This document shows, piece by piece, positions 8,039 to 18,058 of a stretch of 64,000 nucleotides of DNA. Made by a program: the position numbers and the translations under genes. This DNA is from Bryobacter sp. CoA8 C33 (GTDB lineage Bacteria > Acidobacteriota > Terriglobia > Bryobacterales > Bryobacteraceae). Below the pieces are notes generated by a model. That model was not told where the DNA came from, ran no database searches, and worked only from the letters and a program-made list of their open reading frames with translations. The first letter of the stretch is position 1. Every line of letters starts with the position of its first letter. The stretch covers positions 46,179 to 110,178 of the forward strand of contig JAINDK010000039.1 of NCBI GenBank assembly GCA_019931185.1. Direction: 5' to 3'.

Positions 8039-11000
8039 ATGAAGATGTTGCAAATGTTGACAGTATTGGCATGGGCGCTGGGAACGTTGGAGGCGCAATC
8101 GAATTTCGGCACGATCCGGGGGACGGTGACGGATGCGACGGGGGCGGCGGTGCCAGGGGCGAAGGTAACGATCACGGACGCGGGGACGAACGCGCGGGTG
8201 GAGGTGATCGCGGCTGGGGACGGGGGATATGTATCGCCGCCATTGCGGCCGGTGGTATTCCAGGTGGTGGTGGAATATAAGGGGTTTCAGAAGACGGTGG
8301 TGAGTGGGGTGAAGGTGGATACGGCGAATGTGACGACGGTGAACATATCGCTGAAGACGGGGGATGTGGCGACGGCGATCGAGGTGACTGGGGCGGCGCC
8401 GCTGGTGCAGACGAGCACGGGAGCGCTGCAGCAGACGGTGGACCAGAGAACGATCAATGATGTGCCGCTGAACGGGCGAAATACGCTGGAGTTGGCGCTG
8501 ACGTTGCCGGGAGTGGCGGGAAGCGCGGGGACGGAGATTAGCGAATTCACGACGAATGAGCCTGTGCCGGGGCGGGAGTTGTCGATCAACGGGAGCCGTG
8601 TAGGGACGACGCAATTTCAGGCCGATGGGGCGAATGTGACATCGATTGCATTGGGGCGGATGAGTATTTCGTTTTCGCCAGACACGATTCAGGAATTCAG
8701 TGTGCAGCAGTCGAACTATTCGGCGCAGTATGCGCAGGCGGGTGGGGCGATCATCCAGCAGACGACGAAGAGCGGGAGCAACGAGTTTCATGGGACGGGA
8801 TTCTGGTTTCACCGGCAGAAGGCGTTCACGGCGAATCCATTTGATTCGCAGCGGAGCCCGGTAACGAATTTTGATAACCGGCCGCCGCTGCGACGGCAGC
8901 AGTTGGGGATGGTTCTGACGGGGCCGGTGAAGATCCCGAAGATTTACAACGGCAAGGACAAGACGTTTTTCATGTTCAGCTATGAGCCGACGAGGCAGGT
9001 GGCATCGAACCCGGGAGGGGCATCGAACATACGGGTGCCGAGCGAGCGGGAAATTGGGGGTGATTTTTCGCAGTCGCTGGTGTATTTCCGGAACGCGGAT
9101 GGAAGTGTGAGGACGGAGCCGTGGGCGCTGCTGTACAACCAATTCATCCGGCAGCCGGACGGGGCGCTGGCGCTGCGGCCGAATGCGGGATTTAACGCGG
9201 GATTGCCCGCGAGCGCGACAAATTTCGTGCATCAATATTTGGGATTTCCGCTGTTCAATCCGAACGATCCGGATCCGGCGCGGCGGGGACGTGTGATGGT
9301 GGATGAACTGGGGCGGAGCCTGGTGAATCCGGCGGCGCAGCAGATTGCTCGGGAGTTGTACCCGGCGGCGAACATTACGGATCCGAATCTGATCCGGGAT
9401 CTGTTGGGGGCGAATTACACATACTTTCGGAGAACGGTGTACCGGGATGACCGTTACACGGTGAAGATCGATCACAACATCAACGATAAGAACCGGCTGA
9501 CGGGGAGGTGGACGGAGCAGCCGCAGTTTGGATCGCGGCAGGAGCGGGATGCGATCCAGCACGGGCTGATCAGCGATGCGAACAATTCGCGGCAGATGCT
9601 GATGGGGCTGACGTCGACGATTGGTTCGACGATGACGAATGAGTTCCGGGCGAACTATGTGTATGGGAAGTTTGAGCGGGGATTTCCCGAGCCGTTATTG
9701 AGCGAGGACTACACGTCGCGGTTTTTGAACCGGGGCGGAGCGGGGGCGGGGACGGTGAACCTGATCGGTTACGGGATGGCGCGGTTTTTCGATGGGGGTG
9801 CGCCGTTTGGGGTGAGTGGGCAGCAGAGCGGGGCGGCGATTGGAACGCTGGGTTTCAACTCACCGCAGGATGTGGGAAAGAACAAGGAACACAGCTATTC
9901 GTTGACGAATGACTTCAGCTATGTACGGGGGCGGATGACGTGGAAGCTCGGTTTTGCGGCGAGCCATCTGCAACTGAACCAATCGGCGCTGGGTGTGGGT
10001 TCGCTGGCGGGGGGGAGATTTTTTTGGAATCGGGCGCAGACGGCGGAGCAGAACTGCGCGACGAATCCATTGGGGGGAGTGGCGCCGAATTGCGCGGCAC
10101 AGGTATTTGGTGGGGACCGGTTTGCGAGCTTTCTGCTGGGGATGCCGGAGGGGGTACAAGTGCAGACGGAGAACCTGTCGATTCCTTACTACTATCGTTG
10201 GATGAATTTGGGCGGATATGTGCAGAACGACTGGCGGGTGACGCAGAACCTGACATTGAATTTGGGGGTGCGGTATCAGTATCAGTCGCCGCGGTGGGAG
10301 AAGTTCAACCGGCAGGGTTTGCAGAACATGAACCGGTTGGAGCCGAATCCGTTTGTGAGGGATGCGGCGGGGAACCCATTGCCGGGGCCGGTGTTTGAGT
10401 ATGCGGGAGTGGATGGGCGGTCGCGGTATACCTCGCCGGCGGTGAAGGATGTATTTGAGCCGCGGGTGGGATTTGCGTGGACGCCGGATGTGTCGTGGAA
10501 CCGGCGGAAGAACTTTGTATTCCGCGGGGGTTACGGGATGACGCATGGGGTGCTGATGGGCAATGACCGGGAGCCGGTTCCGAATCTGGGTTCGCAGACG
10601 GGGACGGGATTCCGGCAGATCAGCTATTTGCTGGGATCGAACGACATACCTTCGCCGAGCAATGTTCCGACTTGTGGACTGGCGCGGTGCAATCAGCCGG
10701 CGTTACCGATGCAGTTTGGGTTCAACAATCCGGTGCTGGCCTCGGACAATACGCTGTTTCAGATTCCGCGGAGCGGGGTGATCCGGCCGGGTGATACGGC
10801 GGGGTCGACGGCGCTGGGCACGCTGCGGCAGAATGTGTTGTATCAGTCTACGGGGGTGGTGATCAATAGCGATTACCGGTTGCCGACAGTGCACAACTAT
10901 TCGGCGCAATTGGAGTATGGTTTTGGCGATAGCGTGAATACGGTATTGCGTGTGGGGTATCAGGGCTCGATTGGTCGGAATCTGTTCGGGCCGAGCTATA

Positions 11001-12178
11001 ACATCAACCGGCTGGATCAGTTTACGGGAAGGCTGCCGTATCCGGGGTTTTCGGGACGGTTGGGGGGCGGGATCTTCGTACTGGACCCGACGAACACATC
11101 GAGTAGCTACAATGCGCTGGTGATAGAGGCGGAGCGGCGGTATGCAAGCGGGCTGCAGTTTCGGGTGAACTATGCGTTTTCCAAGAGCATGGACGATAGC
11201 TCGGGGGGGATCCGTTTTCCGGTGCCGAATAATTCTTTCAACAACTCCTCGCTCGATTTGCCGCTGCTGCGGTCGCAGGATCCGTACAATACGCGGAACG
11301 ACAAGAGCGTATCGGCGACGCATGTGCCGCACATCATCAACATCACGGCGCTGTACGATCTGCCATTCGGCAAGGGGCGGAAGCTATGGAACGGGGGCGG
11401 CTGGAAGGACCACATTATTGGAGGCTGGAACATAAACGGACTGGGACGGCTGCGGGCGGGATTTCCGCTCTCGGTGCCGCTGGGAGTGGGGAACTCATTT
11501 GATTTGGGCACGCCGGGCGGGGCGCAGCGGCCGGACCGGATTCCGGGAGTGCCTGTGGTGAACCCGGACTGGACGCGGGAGAACGCGTGGCGGGGTGTGC
11601 CTTACATCAATCCGCGGGCGTTTGCGTTTCCGGAGCCGGGCAGACGAGGGAATGCGCCGCGGAATCTGGATGCGACGTTTCCTTGGGTGAGGACGCTCGA
11701 TTTGAGTGTATTCAAGCGGATCGCGCCGTTTGAGAACAAGAAGCGGTTTTTTGAGTTGCGGATGGAGATGTTCAACGCGTTGAACATGAAGCAGTATAGC
11801 CCGAACCCGAACATTACGGGGCTGCTGACGGGCGGGGCGCAGAATCCGCTGACGGTGGGGACTTCGCCGAACTTCACGGCGGTGCAGGGAGTGGAGAACC
11901 GGTTCCGCAACCTGGTAGCGCCGGGCGTTTGGGATGCGGTGATTGCGAAGTTCAATGGGGTACCGGTGGATGCGGCGATTGCGGCGCTGCCGGGGCCGGG
12001 GGCGAACGGGGTGGGTTGTCCGGCGAGCGCGGCGGAGTTAGGGGCGGGGAACCAGACGCGGGCGCTGAGCCCGGCCTGCGTGGCGCGGGCCTTGAATGTA
12101 CAAGGGGGATTCGGGCGAATGAACGCGAATACGATTCAACCAAGGATTGTGCAGTTTGCGTTGAAATTTTACTTTTGA
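8039..12178 (+). CDS. TonB-dependent receptor with N-terminal carboxypeptidase-regulatory-like domain (Oar-like)
   Basis: This is an outer-membrane protein of about 1379 residues. It has a Sec signal (MKMLQMLTVLAWALGTLEAQ), then an Ig-like carboxypeptidase-regulatory domain (FGTIRGTVTDATGAAVPGAKV) at roughly residues 20-105. A plug domain follows (QQTVDQRTINDVPLNGRN...), then a long beta-barrel ending in an aromatic residue (VQFALKFYF), as BamA substrates do. AGG at 8028-8030 fits the ATG at 8039 better than the GTG at 8030. Substrate is unknown; acidobacterial members are expanded and usually linked to polysaccharide or protein-derived ligands. It is alone in its transcription unit and overlaps the convergent peptidase gene by 10 bases. 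Confidence 0.93.
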   Translation: MKMLQMLTVLAWALGTLEAQSNFGTIRGTVTDATGAAVPGAKVTITDAGTNARVEVIAAGDGGYVSPPLRPVVFQVVVEYKGFQKTVVSGVKVDTANVTTVNISLKTGDVATAIEVTGAAPLVQTSTGALQQTVDQRTINDVPLNGRNTLELALTLPGVAGSAGTEISEFTTNEPVPGRELSINGSRVGTTQFQADGANVTSIALGRMSISFSPDTIQEFSVQQSNYSAQYAQAGGAIIQQTTKSGSNEFHGTGFWFHRQKAFTANPFDSQRSPVTNFDNRPPLRRQQLGMVLTGPVKIPKIYNGKDKTFFMFSYEPTRQVASNPGGASNIRVPSEREIGGDFSQSLVYFRNADGSVRTEPWALLYNQFIRQPDGALALRPNAGFNAGLPASATNFVHQYLGFPLFNPNDPDPARRGRVMVDELGRSLVNPAAQQIARELYPAANITDPNLIRDLLGANYTYFRRTVYRDDRYTVKIDHNINDKNRLTGRWTEQPQFGSRQERDAIQHGLISDANNSRQMLMGLTSTIGSTMTNEFRANYVYGKFERGFPEPLLSEDYTSRFLNRGGAGAGTVNLIGYGMARFFDGGAPFGVSGQQSGAAIGTLGFNSPQDVGKNKEHSYSLTNDFSYVRGRMTWKLGFAASHLQLNQSALGVGSLAGGRFFWNRAQTAEQNCATNPLGGVAPNCAAQVFGGDRFASFLLGMPEGVQVQTENLSIPYYYRWMNLGGYVQNDWRVTQNLTLNLGVRYQYQSPRWEKFNRQGLQNMNRLEPNPFVRDAAGNPLPGPVFEYAGVDGRSRYTSPAVKDVFEPRVGFAWTPDVSWNRRKNFVFRGGYGMTHGVLMGNDREPVPNLGSQTGTGFRQISYLLGSNDIPSPSNVPTCGLARCNQPALPMQFGFNNPVLASDNTLFQIPRSGVIRPGDTAGSTALGTLRQNVLYQSTGVVINSDYRLPTVHNYSAQLEYGFGDSVNTVLRVGYQGSIGRNLFGPSYNINRLDQFTGRLPYPGFSGRLGGGIFVLDPTNTSSSYNALVIEAERRYASGLQFRVNYAFSKSMDDSSGGIRFPVPNNSFNNSSLDLPLLRSQDPYNTRNDKSVSATHVPHIINITALYDLPFGKGRKLWNGGGWKDHIIGGWNINGLGRLRAGFPLSVPLGVGNSFDLGTPGGAQRPDRIPGVPVVNPDWTRENAWRGVPYINPRAFAFPEPGRRGNAPRNLDATFPWVRTLDLSVFKRIAPFENKKRFFELRMEMFNALNMKQYSPNPNITGLLTGGAQNPLTVGTSPNFTAVQGVENRFRNLVAPGVWDAVIAKFNGVPVDAAIAALPGPGANGVGCPASAAELGAGNQTRALSPACVARALNVQGGFGRMNANTIQPRIVQFALKFYF

Positions 12179-13440
12179 GGAGCGGGTCTATAGTCCCAGC
12201 CGGCGAGGGCGGTGGTGAGCAGTATGAGGTATTTTGTGCCGCGGAGGATGGAGGCTTTGTCAGCACTTTCCCCGGTGGAGTGGGCGGCGTGGCCGATGAT
12301 GGCGCCGATGCCGATGGAGGGGATGCCGAGGGCGACGCCGATGTTGTGATCGTCGCTGCCGCTGTCAGCGGGAAGAGTTTTATTCGTGCCATTGAGGCGG
12401 AGGTAATCGGTGACGGCGAGGGTAGTTTGGACGAGGGGGTGATTGAGGCGGACGTCTTTTGGGAGGGCCTTGGAGTAATCGTGGATGAGGTTGATGTTCT
12501 CGATACGGAGGGTGAGCCGTTCCTGATTGGCGGCGCGCTGGGCGAGGGTTTTGACCTGTTCGACGAGTAATTGTTCGGTTTGGGGCTGCTGGCCGCGGAT
12601 GTCGACGGTGACGAAGACCTGACCGGGTGTGGCATTGACGACGGTGCCGCCGCCGAGGGTGCCGACGTTAGCGACGGGGAGGGCGGGATTGCCACCTGGG
12701 GCTGAGGGCGGCATTTCCATATCATTAAGAGCGAGGATGAAGCGGGCGGCGCCGCGGGAGGCATTGGCATTTCCGCGGCTGGCGAGGGTGTGCATGGTGG
12801 GGCCCTCGAAGAGGAAGCGGTATTGTTCGATGAGGAGGGCGCCATAGCTGACGCTGCCGAGGCGGGAATCGACGGCGACGAAGAGATCGGGTTTTTGTTC
12901 GCGGTGTTCGAGCCAGAACTTAGCGCCGAGAAGGCCGATTTCTTCTTGGACGGTGGCGAGGAACATGACATCGCCCTTGGGGCGGATGTTCTGGAGGCGG
13001 AGGATATCGAAGGCATGGAGGAGGGCGACGAGGGCGCCGGTATCGTCACCGATGGAGGGGGCGTGGTAGCGGCCGTTTTCCTCGCGGACCTTGATTTGGG
13101 TATCGAGGGGGAAGACGGTGTCCATGTGGGCGGCGAAGACGAGTTGGGGGCCGCCGCCGGTGCCCTTGAGGGTGCCCCAGACGTTGCCGATGGCATCCTG
13201 CTCGATGTTGGTGAGGCCAATGCGGGCCATGGCCTTTTTCATGTACTCGATGCGGAGCTGTTCCTGTTTGGAGGGGGCGGGGATTTCCGTTAGGGTGATC
13301 CATTCGCGTTCGATCTGAGAGGCGCGGGCGTCGACTTCGGCGAAGGCATTGCGCATGGCGGGGTGCTCCGCGAGGGCCGGGGAAAAAGAGGGGACTTGGG
13401 CGAGGAGGGAGAGAGCGGCTAGCAGCAGGAGGTGAAGCAC
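12169..13440 (-). CDS. Exported M20-family metallopeptidase
   Basis: The 423-residue protein starts with GTG and a signal peptide (LHLLLLAALSLLAQVPSFSPALA). Dinuclear zinc ligands of the M20/M25/M40 family are all visible: H in FAAHMDTVFPLDT, D in SIGDDTGALVALL, EE in VQEEIGLLGAKF, D in VAVDSRLGS, and H in GIGAIIGHAAHSTGES. The dimerisation insert lies between them. It resembles tripeptidase-type exopeptidases, but substrate cannot be read from sequence. It is the last gene of a four-gene minus operon. Confidence 0.88.
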   Translation of the reverse strand: MLHLLLLAALSLLAQVPSFSPALAEHPAMRNAFAEVDARASQIEREWITLTEIPAPSKQEQLRIEYMKKAMARIGLTNIEQDAIGNVWGTLKGTGGGPQLVFAAHMDTVFPLDTQIKVREENGRYHAPSIGDDTGALVALLHAFDILRLQNIRPKGDVMFLATVQEEIGLLGAKFWLEHREQKPDLFVAVDSRLGSVSYGALLIEQYRFLFEGPTMHTLASRGNANASRGAARFILALNDMEMPPSAPGGNPALPVANVGTLGGGTVVNATPGQVFVTVDIRGQQPQTEQLLVEQVKTLAQRAANQERLTLRIENINLIHDYSKALPKDVRLNHPLVQTTLAVTDYLRLNGTNKTLPADSGSDDHNIGVALGIPSIGIGAIIGHAAHSTGESADKASILRGTKYLILLTTALAGWDYRPAPQK

Positions 13441-13454
13441 TTGATCAGAATAGC

Positions 13455-15197
13455 CTAGCTGGTATGTTCGAGCTCTTCCTCGAGGGTCTGTTTCTGATGG
13501 AGATCGGCGTAATAGCCGCCGCGGGCGATGAGCTGTTGGTGAGAGCCCTGTTCGACGATGCGGCCGTGGTCGAGAACGAAGATGATGTCAGCGTTGCGGA
13601 CGGTGGAGACGCGGTGGGAGACGAAAAGGGCGGTGCGGCCGCGCATGATGGTGGCGAGGTGGGTGAGGATTTTCTCTTCGGTGACGGTATCGACGCTCGA
13701 GAGGGAATCGTCGAGGATGAGGATGGCGGGGTTGCGGAGGATGGCGCGGGCGATGGCGGTGCGTTGTTTCTGGCCGCCGGAGAGGGTGACGCCGCGCTCG
13801 CCGATTTCGGTTTGGAGGCCTGCGGGAAAGGCGGTGATATCATCGGCGAGGCCGCTTTTGGCGGCGGCTTCGGCGATGGCTTCGGCGGATGCGCCAGGGA
13901 CGCCGAGGGCGATGTTTTCAGCGAGGGTGGTACTGAAGAGGAAGGTTTCCTGGGGGACGAAGCCGATGGCGGAGCGGAGCTGGTTGAGGTCGAGGTCGCG
14001 CAAATCGACGCCATCGAGGAGGACGCGGCCGGAGGTGGGGTCGAGGAGTCGGGGCAGGAGATTGAGGAGGGTGGATTTGCCACTGCCGGTTTTGCCGACG
14101 ATGGCGGCGGTGGCGCTGGCGGGGATGGTGAATGAGACCTGATCGAGGGCGGTCGAGCCGTCGAAGCGGACGCTGACCTGGTCGAAGGTAATTTCGCCAC
14201 GGAGGGGCTGGAGGAGTTGGGGTGAGGGGGGTGAGGAGATGGAGGGGATCGCGTCGAGGATTTCGCGGATGCGCTTGAGGCTGGCGGTGCCGCGCTGGGT
14301 GAGGTTGATGACCCAGCCGAAGGCGATCATGGGCCAGATGAGCATGCCCATGTAGGTCTGGAACATGACGAAGGAGCCGAGGGTGATCTGGCCGGTGTAG
14401 AGCCGCCAACCGCCAGCCCACATGACAAGGAGGAAGGTGAATCCGACGAGGGCCTGCAGGAGGGGGTAGAACATTCCGGTATCGCGGGCGAGGTCGAGAT
14501 TGGAGCGGATGTAGTCCTGATTGAGGATTTCGAATTTTTTGAGTTCGGGTTGTTCTTGGGCGTAGGCACGGACGATGCGGACGCCATTGAGATTTTCCTG
14601 GACGCGGCTGGAAATATCGCTGAACTGGGCCTGGATGAGTTCGAAGCGCTTGTGGATTTTCTGGCCGAAGTAAACAACGGCGAGGCTGACGAGGGGGGCG
14701 GGGATGAGGGCGATGAGGGTGAGTTGCCAGTCGACGGTGGCCATGACGGCGATGGCGAACAGGGTGGTGAGGAAAGTTTCGGCCCAGTACATGACGCCGG
14801 GGCCGAGCATCATGCGGACCTGGTTGAGATCGTTGGTGGCGCGGGCCATGAGATCGCCGGTGCGCATGGTCTGGTAGAAGGCGGGACTGAGGCGGAGGAG
14901 GTGGGAGAAGATATCGTTGCGGATGTCGAATTCCACGTCCCGGGAAATGCCGACGAGGATGAGGCGCATGAGGTATTGGAGAACGCCGCGGGCGAGGCCG
15001 AACAGGATGATGAGGACGGCGAAGACCCAGAGGCCGGAGAGGTTCTGGTTGGTGAGGAGGGCGTCGAAGCCGTTGCGGACGAGCAGGGGGTTGATGCTGG
15101 CAAAGACGACTTTGCCGAGCAGGCAACCGAAGCCGAGAGAGAGGCCGCGGCGGTAACGGCGGAGGTAGGGCCAGAGAGTAGTGAAAGCAGATCGCAT
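13455..15197 (-). CDS. ABC exporter, fused permease-ATPase (MdlB/MsbA type)
   Basis: A 580-residue half-transporter. The N-terminal six-helix exporter domain spans about residues 15-310. The nucleotide-binding domain follows, with GKTGSGKST (Walker A), FVPQETFLFSTTLAENI (Q-loop region), LSGGQKQRTAIARA signature, ILILDDSLSSVDT (Walker B) and the H-switch in FVSHRVSTVRNAD. It should act as a homodimer, or with another half-transporter. Substrate is unknown. It starts immediately after the YdcF-like gene (no gap). Confidence 0.92.
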   Translation of the reverse strand: MRSAFTTLWPYLRRYRRGLSLGFGCLLGKVVFASINPLLVRNGFDALLTNQNLSGLWVFAVLIILFGLARGVLQYLMRLILVGISRDVEFDIRNDIFSHLLRLSPAFYQTMRTGDLMARATNDLNQVRMMLGPGVMYWAETFLTTLFAIAVMATVDWQLTLIALIPAPLVSLAVVYFGQKIHKRFELIQAQFSDISSRVQENLNGVRIVRAYAQEQPELKKFEILNQDYIRSNLDLARDTGMFYPLLQALVGFTFLLVMWAGGWRLYTGQITLGSFVMFQTYMGMLIWPMIAFGWVINLTQRGTASLKRIREILDAIPSISSPPSPQLLQPLRGEITFDQVSVRFDGSTALDQVSFTIPASATAAIVGKTGSGKSTLLNLLPRLLDPTSGRVLLDGVDLRDLDLNQLRSAIGFVPQETFLFSTTLAENIALGVPGASAEAIAEAAAKSGLADDITAFPAGLQTEIGERGVTLSGGQKQRTAIARAILRNPAILILDDSLSSVDTVTEEKILTHLATIMRGRTALFVSHRVSTVRNADIIFVLDHGRIVEQGSHQQLIARGGYYADLHQKQTLEEELEHTS

Positions 15198-15785
15198 TTA
15201 GAGGTTGAACCAGTAGCTGACGGTTTTGAGCCACTCGGTAAGGAAGGTGCGGCGATGGCGGCGGTGCTGCCACCAGGAGTGGAGGGGGAGGGGGTCGCCA
15301 GCGGCAGCGACGACGATAGCCTCAAGGGAGGGATTGGTCTGGCGGAAGGTGGCGCCGGCGCGGCGGGTATGGAAGTTAGAGGTAACGAGGATGTAGCGTT
15401 TGAAGCCGGCTTGGCGGAAGAGGTGACCGAAGGCGATGGCTTCGTCGCGGGTGGAGTCAACGTCGAGGTGGAAGGCCCTGAGCTGGGAAGCGGGACAGCC
15501 ACGGGCGACGAGCCAATTGAGGGCGGAGTCGGATTCGTGTTGGCCATAAAAAATCTGATTGCCGCTCAGCCAGAGTTGGGAGGCATAGCCTTGGCGGAGG
15601 AGATTGCAGCCGGTCGTAGCGCGCTCGCCGCGGGTATCCCCGCCGAGGACGAGGATGACGTCGGCGGGCATGGGGGCTTGGGCATTTACGAGGTAGGAGG
15701 CGGCGGCGGTGGCCAGCGGTGCGCGAGCGAGCCAGAGTACGAGAGCGAGCAGGCAGATTGAGCCCAGGAGTTTGAGGCGGAACAA
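15198..15785 (-). CDS. YdcF/SanA-like DUF218 membrane protein
   Basis: A 195-residue protein with an N-terminal membrane anchor (LLGSICLLALVLWLARAPLA). The DUF218 core contains ADVILVLGGDTRGERATTG, a conserved DSTRDEA segment and ILVTSNFHTRRA. Family members such as SanA/ElyC act in envelope and peptidoglycan-precursor biology. The start is a TTG just after the stop of the upstream gene. Its location between a membrane protein and an exporter fits an envelope role. Confidence 0.85.
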   Translation of the reverse strand: MFRLKLLGSICLLALVLWLARAPLATAAASYLVNAQAPMPADVILVLGGDTRGERATTGCNLLRQGYASQLWLSGNQIFYGQHESDSALNWLVARGCPASQLRAFHLDVDSTRDEAIAFGHLFRQAGFKRYILVTSNFHTRRAGATFRQTNPSLEAIVVAAAGDPLPLHSWWQHRRHRRTFLTEWLKTVSYWFNL

Positions 15786-15788
15786 AGC

Positions 15789-16340
15789 TCAGCAGTCCTT
15801 GTTCGGGCCGTCGAGGCGACCGACTTCACGAAGGCGCTGGAACATGCGCTCGACTTCCGCTTCGTCCTGTTGGGTGAGGATGGGGTGGCGTTCGAGTTCC
15901 GAAGTGGCGCCATTGCGCACGGCGAGAACGGCTTGACGCTTTCGCTGGGAAGCGCCATTGAGAAGGGCGTGGGGGGCGCACTGGCGGATCATATCCTTGA
16001 GGCGGCCCGAGGATTCCAGATCGCCGGCGAAGATCAGGGTCACCGAGCGGCCGCCGTCGACGATGAGATGGAGCAAGAGGGGGGTAAGCCATCTGGTGGT
16101 GCGGATGTTGGTGATGGAACTCCAGGGAATCGACCGTTTGCCAATGAGGAGTTCGCAGTCGGTGAGTTCGATGACGGGACGGAAGCTGAGCCAAAGCAGA
16201 ACGAGAGCGGTGGCGAAGAAGAGAGAAGCGGGAAGGATGGCGGGGGTCCAGCGCCAACCGGCGTAGGCGCACATGAGGCCCAGCAGGACTGCAATGACCG
16301 CCATGTAAACGAAATGCTTGGAGGGAGCGAAGCGAGTCAT
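15789..16340 (-). CDS. Membrane protein with PH-like domain, unknown function
   Basis: This 183-residue protein has two N-terminal membrane helices (FVYMAVIAVLLGLMCAYAGW and AILPASLFFATALVLLWL). A bacterial PH-like fold follows, recognised by ELTDCELLIGKRSIPWSSITNIRTT. The tail is charged and cytoplasmic. It is the first gene of the operon leading to the YdcF-like protein, the exporter and the peptidase. The domain call is by pattern only. Confidence 0.65.
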   Translation of the reverse strand: MTRFAPSKHFVYMAVIAVLLGLMCAYAGWRWTPAILPASLFFATALVLLWLSFRPVIELTDCELLIGKRSIPWSSITNIRTTRWLTPLLLHLIVDGGRSVTLIFAGDLESSGRLKDMIRQCAPHALLNGASQRKRQAVLAVRNGATSELERHPILTQQDEAEVERMFQRLREVGRLDGPNKDC

Positions 16341-16453
16341 CGCGAAGTGCCTACGTAACCAGACTAATGCGGATCAAGTACGGCGTCAAACGGGAGTCGC
16401 GTGCAAGACGAGATGAGCCTGAAAGGGACCGGTGCTGAAGATAGCAAGTCTGC
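16341..16453. other. Spacer between membrane-protein gene and transposase remnant
   Basis: I see no gene here. It presumably contains the promoter of the minus-strand operon beginning at 16340, but no clear hexamers stand out. Confidence 0.3.
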
Positions 16454-16813
16454 ATGAAGATCGAGCGAGCGGAGAGCCTGGAAGCGATGCGGGAGCTTCT
16501 GGCGCGGCAGGAAAAACAGGCGTTTGAGGTGCAGAAGCGGGAGGAGGCCTGAGCCTGGATGAAAGGGTTGTTGAAGTAATTCCAGTATTGGGGATTGGGC
16601 AAAGCGGACAAGGGTCTGGTGAGGCGCGGGCGGAGCAGGGCGCAGTTGACGCGGCTGATCGGACGCTGGGAGGTTGAGGGGAAGCCGCGGTTGGGCAATA
16701 ACCGGAGGCCGCGCATCGCGCTGCGCTACAGTGTGGCGGACGTGGAGTTGCTAGCTGAGGTGGACGAGGCGCATGAGACGTTGAGCGGACCGGCTGAGCA
16801 AGGATCCGACTGA
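16454..16813 (+). pseudogene. Decayed integrase/transposase N-terminal fragment
   Basis: One frame reads MKIERAESLEAMRELL... then is broken by TGA at 16550-16552 and TAA at 16577-16579. It continues in the same frame as FQYWGLGKADKGLVRR, SRAQLTRLIGRW, LGNNRRP, RYSVADVELLAEVDEAHETLSGPA and stops at 16813. The order matches the helix-turn-helix N-terminus of DDE integrase-type transposases, whose usual text reads KADKGxVxRYLxKVTGxSRAQxTRLI and later LLAxVDxxHxTLSGPATR. About eight residues are missing before SRAQ, and the whole catalytic core after LSGPA is absent. It is a dead remnant, not an active element. Confidence 0.7.
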
Positions 16814-16840
16814 ATGGTAGGGCGCTATTATTGAGAATGA

Positions 16841-18049
16841 ATGATTGATACCGAAAGACTTCCTGTAACGGTGTTGTCCGGCTTTTTGGGGGCGGGCAAG
16901 ACGACTTTGCTGAACCATGTGCTGCACAACCGGGAAGGGCTGCGGGTGGCGGTGATTGTGAACGATATGAGCGAGGTAAATATTGACGCTTCGCTGGTGC
17001 GGTCAAACGAGAAGCTGGTGGAGATGTCGAACGGGTGTATCTGCTGCACGCTGCGGGGGGATCTGCTCGAGGAGGTAGCGGGGCTGGCGGCGGAGAAGCG
17101 GTTTGATTATCTGCTGATCGAGTCGACGGGGATCAGCGAGCCGATGCCGGTGGCGGCGACCTTCAGTTTTGCTGATGAAGAGGGCCGGAGCCTGATGGAT
17201 GTGGCGCGGCTGGACACGATGGTGACGGTGGTGGATTCGGAGAAGTTTCTCGAGGACCTGGACAGCTACGACGATTTGCTGGACCGGCGGCTGGGGCTGA
17301 GCGAGGAAGATACGCGGAACGTGGCGGACTTGCTGATGGACCAGGTGGAATTCGCCAATGTGCTGGTGTTGAACAAGATGGACCGGCTGAAGGCGGGGGA
17401 GGCCGAGAGGCTGGAGAAGTTCTTGAAGCGTGTGAACCCGGAGGCGAAGATTCTGCGGACGGAGAAGGGGCGAGTAGCGGCGCGGGAGATTCTGAACACG
17501 GGCCTGTACGATGAGGAAAAAGCATCGGTGATGCCGGGGTGGTTGAAGGAATTGCAGGGTGGGCACACGCCGGAGACGGAGGAGTACGGGATCGGGAGCT
17601 TTGTGTGGCGGGCGCGGAGACCGTTGCATCCGCAACGGTTTTGGGATGCGCTGGGCGAGGTGTTCGAGGGGGTATTGCGGGCGAAGGGATTTTTCTGGCT
17701 GGCGACGAAGCACGACCTGATCGGGGTGTATTCGCAGGCGGGGAATTGCGTGAACACGGAGCCGCAGCGGCCTTGGTACGCGGCGTTGCCGCAGGAGCAG
17801 TGGCCGGAGGACGAGGCGAGCCGGGAGGCGATTGAGCGGCTATGGGTGGAGCCGTATGGGGACCGGATGCAGGAGTTGGTGTTTATCGGGATCGATCTGA
17901 AGCGGGAGGAGATCGAGGAGCGGTTGAACGGGTGTTTGTTGACGGAGGAAGAGATGGCGCTGGGGGAGGCGGGGTGGCGCCAGTGGGAGGATCCATTTGG
18001 GGAATGGGTGCGAAGCACCGGGGAGGAAGAGGAGGAAGAAAACGGATAG
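16841..18049 (+). CDS. CobW/COG0523 GTPase, ZigA-type zinc metallochaperone
   Basis: A 402-residue G3E-family GTPase. [13 protein letters not shown] is the Walker A loop at about residues 14-26, [13 protein letters not shown] carries the CXCC metal-binding motif, ESTGISEP follows, and VLNKMDRLK is the NKxD base-recognition motif. The long C-terminal CobW domain ([26 protein letters not shown]) is present. Such proteins move zinc to client enzymes, often under zinc limitation. The tail is very acidic (EEEEEENG). An AT-rich stretch just before the ATG could hold a metalloregulator site but I cannot name one. Client and metal are inferred from family only. Confidence 0.88.
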   Translation: MIDTERLPVTVLSGFLGAGKTTLLNHVLHNREGLRVAVIVNDMSEVNIDASLVRSNEKLVEMSNGCICCTLRGDLLEEVAGLAAEKRFDYLLIESTGISEPMPVAATFSFADEEGRSLMDVARLDTMVTVVDSEKFLEDLDSYDDLLDRRLGLSEEDTRNVADLLMDQVEFANVLVLNKMDRLKAGEAERLEKFLKRVNPEAKILRTEKGRVAAREILNTGLYDEEKASVMPGWLKELQGGHTPETEEYGIGSFVWRARRPLHPQRFWDALGEVFEGVLRAKGFFWLATKHDLIGVYSQAGNCVNTEPQRPWYAALPQEQWPEDEASREAIERLWVEPYGDRMQELVFIGIDLKREEIEERLNGCLLTEEEMALGEAGWRQWEDPFGEWVRSTGEEEEEENG

Positions 18050-18058
18050 GCTGGAGCA

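Noticed and set aside
7616..9562. Long minus-strand frame opposite deoB and the TonB receptor
   Set aside because: Shadow of two well supported genes; composition is Arg/His/Pro/Leu-rich with no motif.
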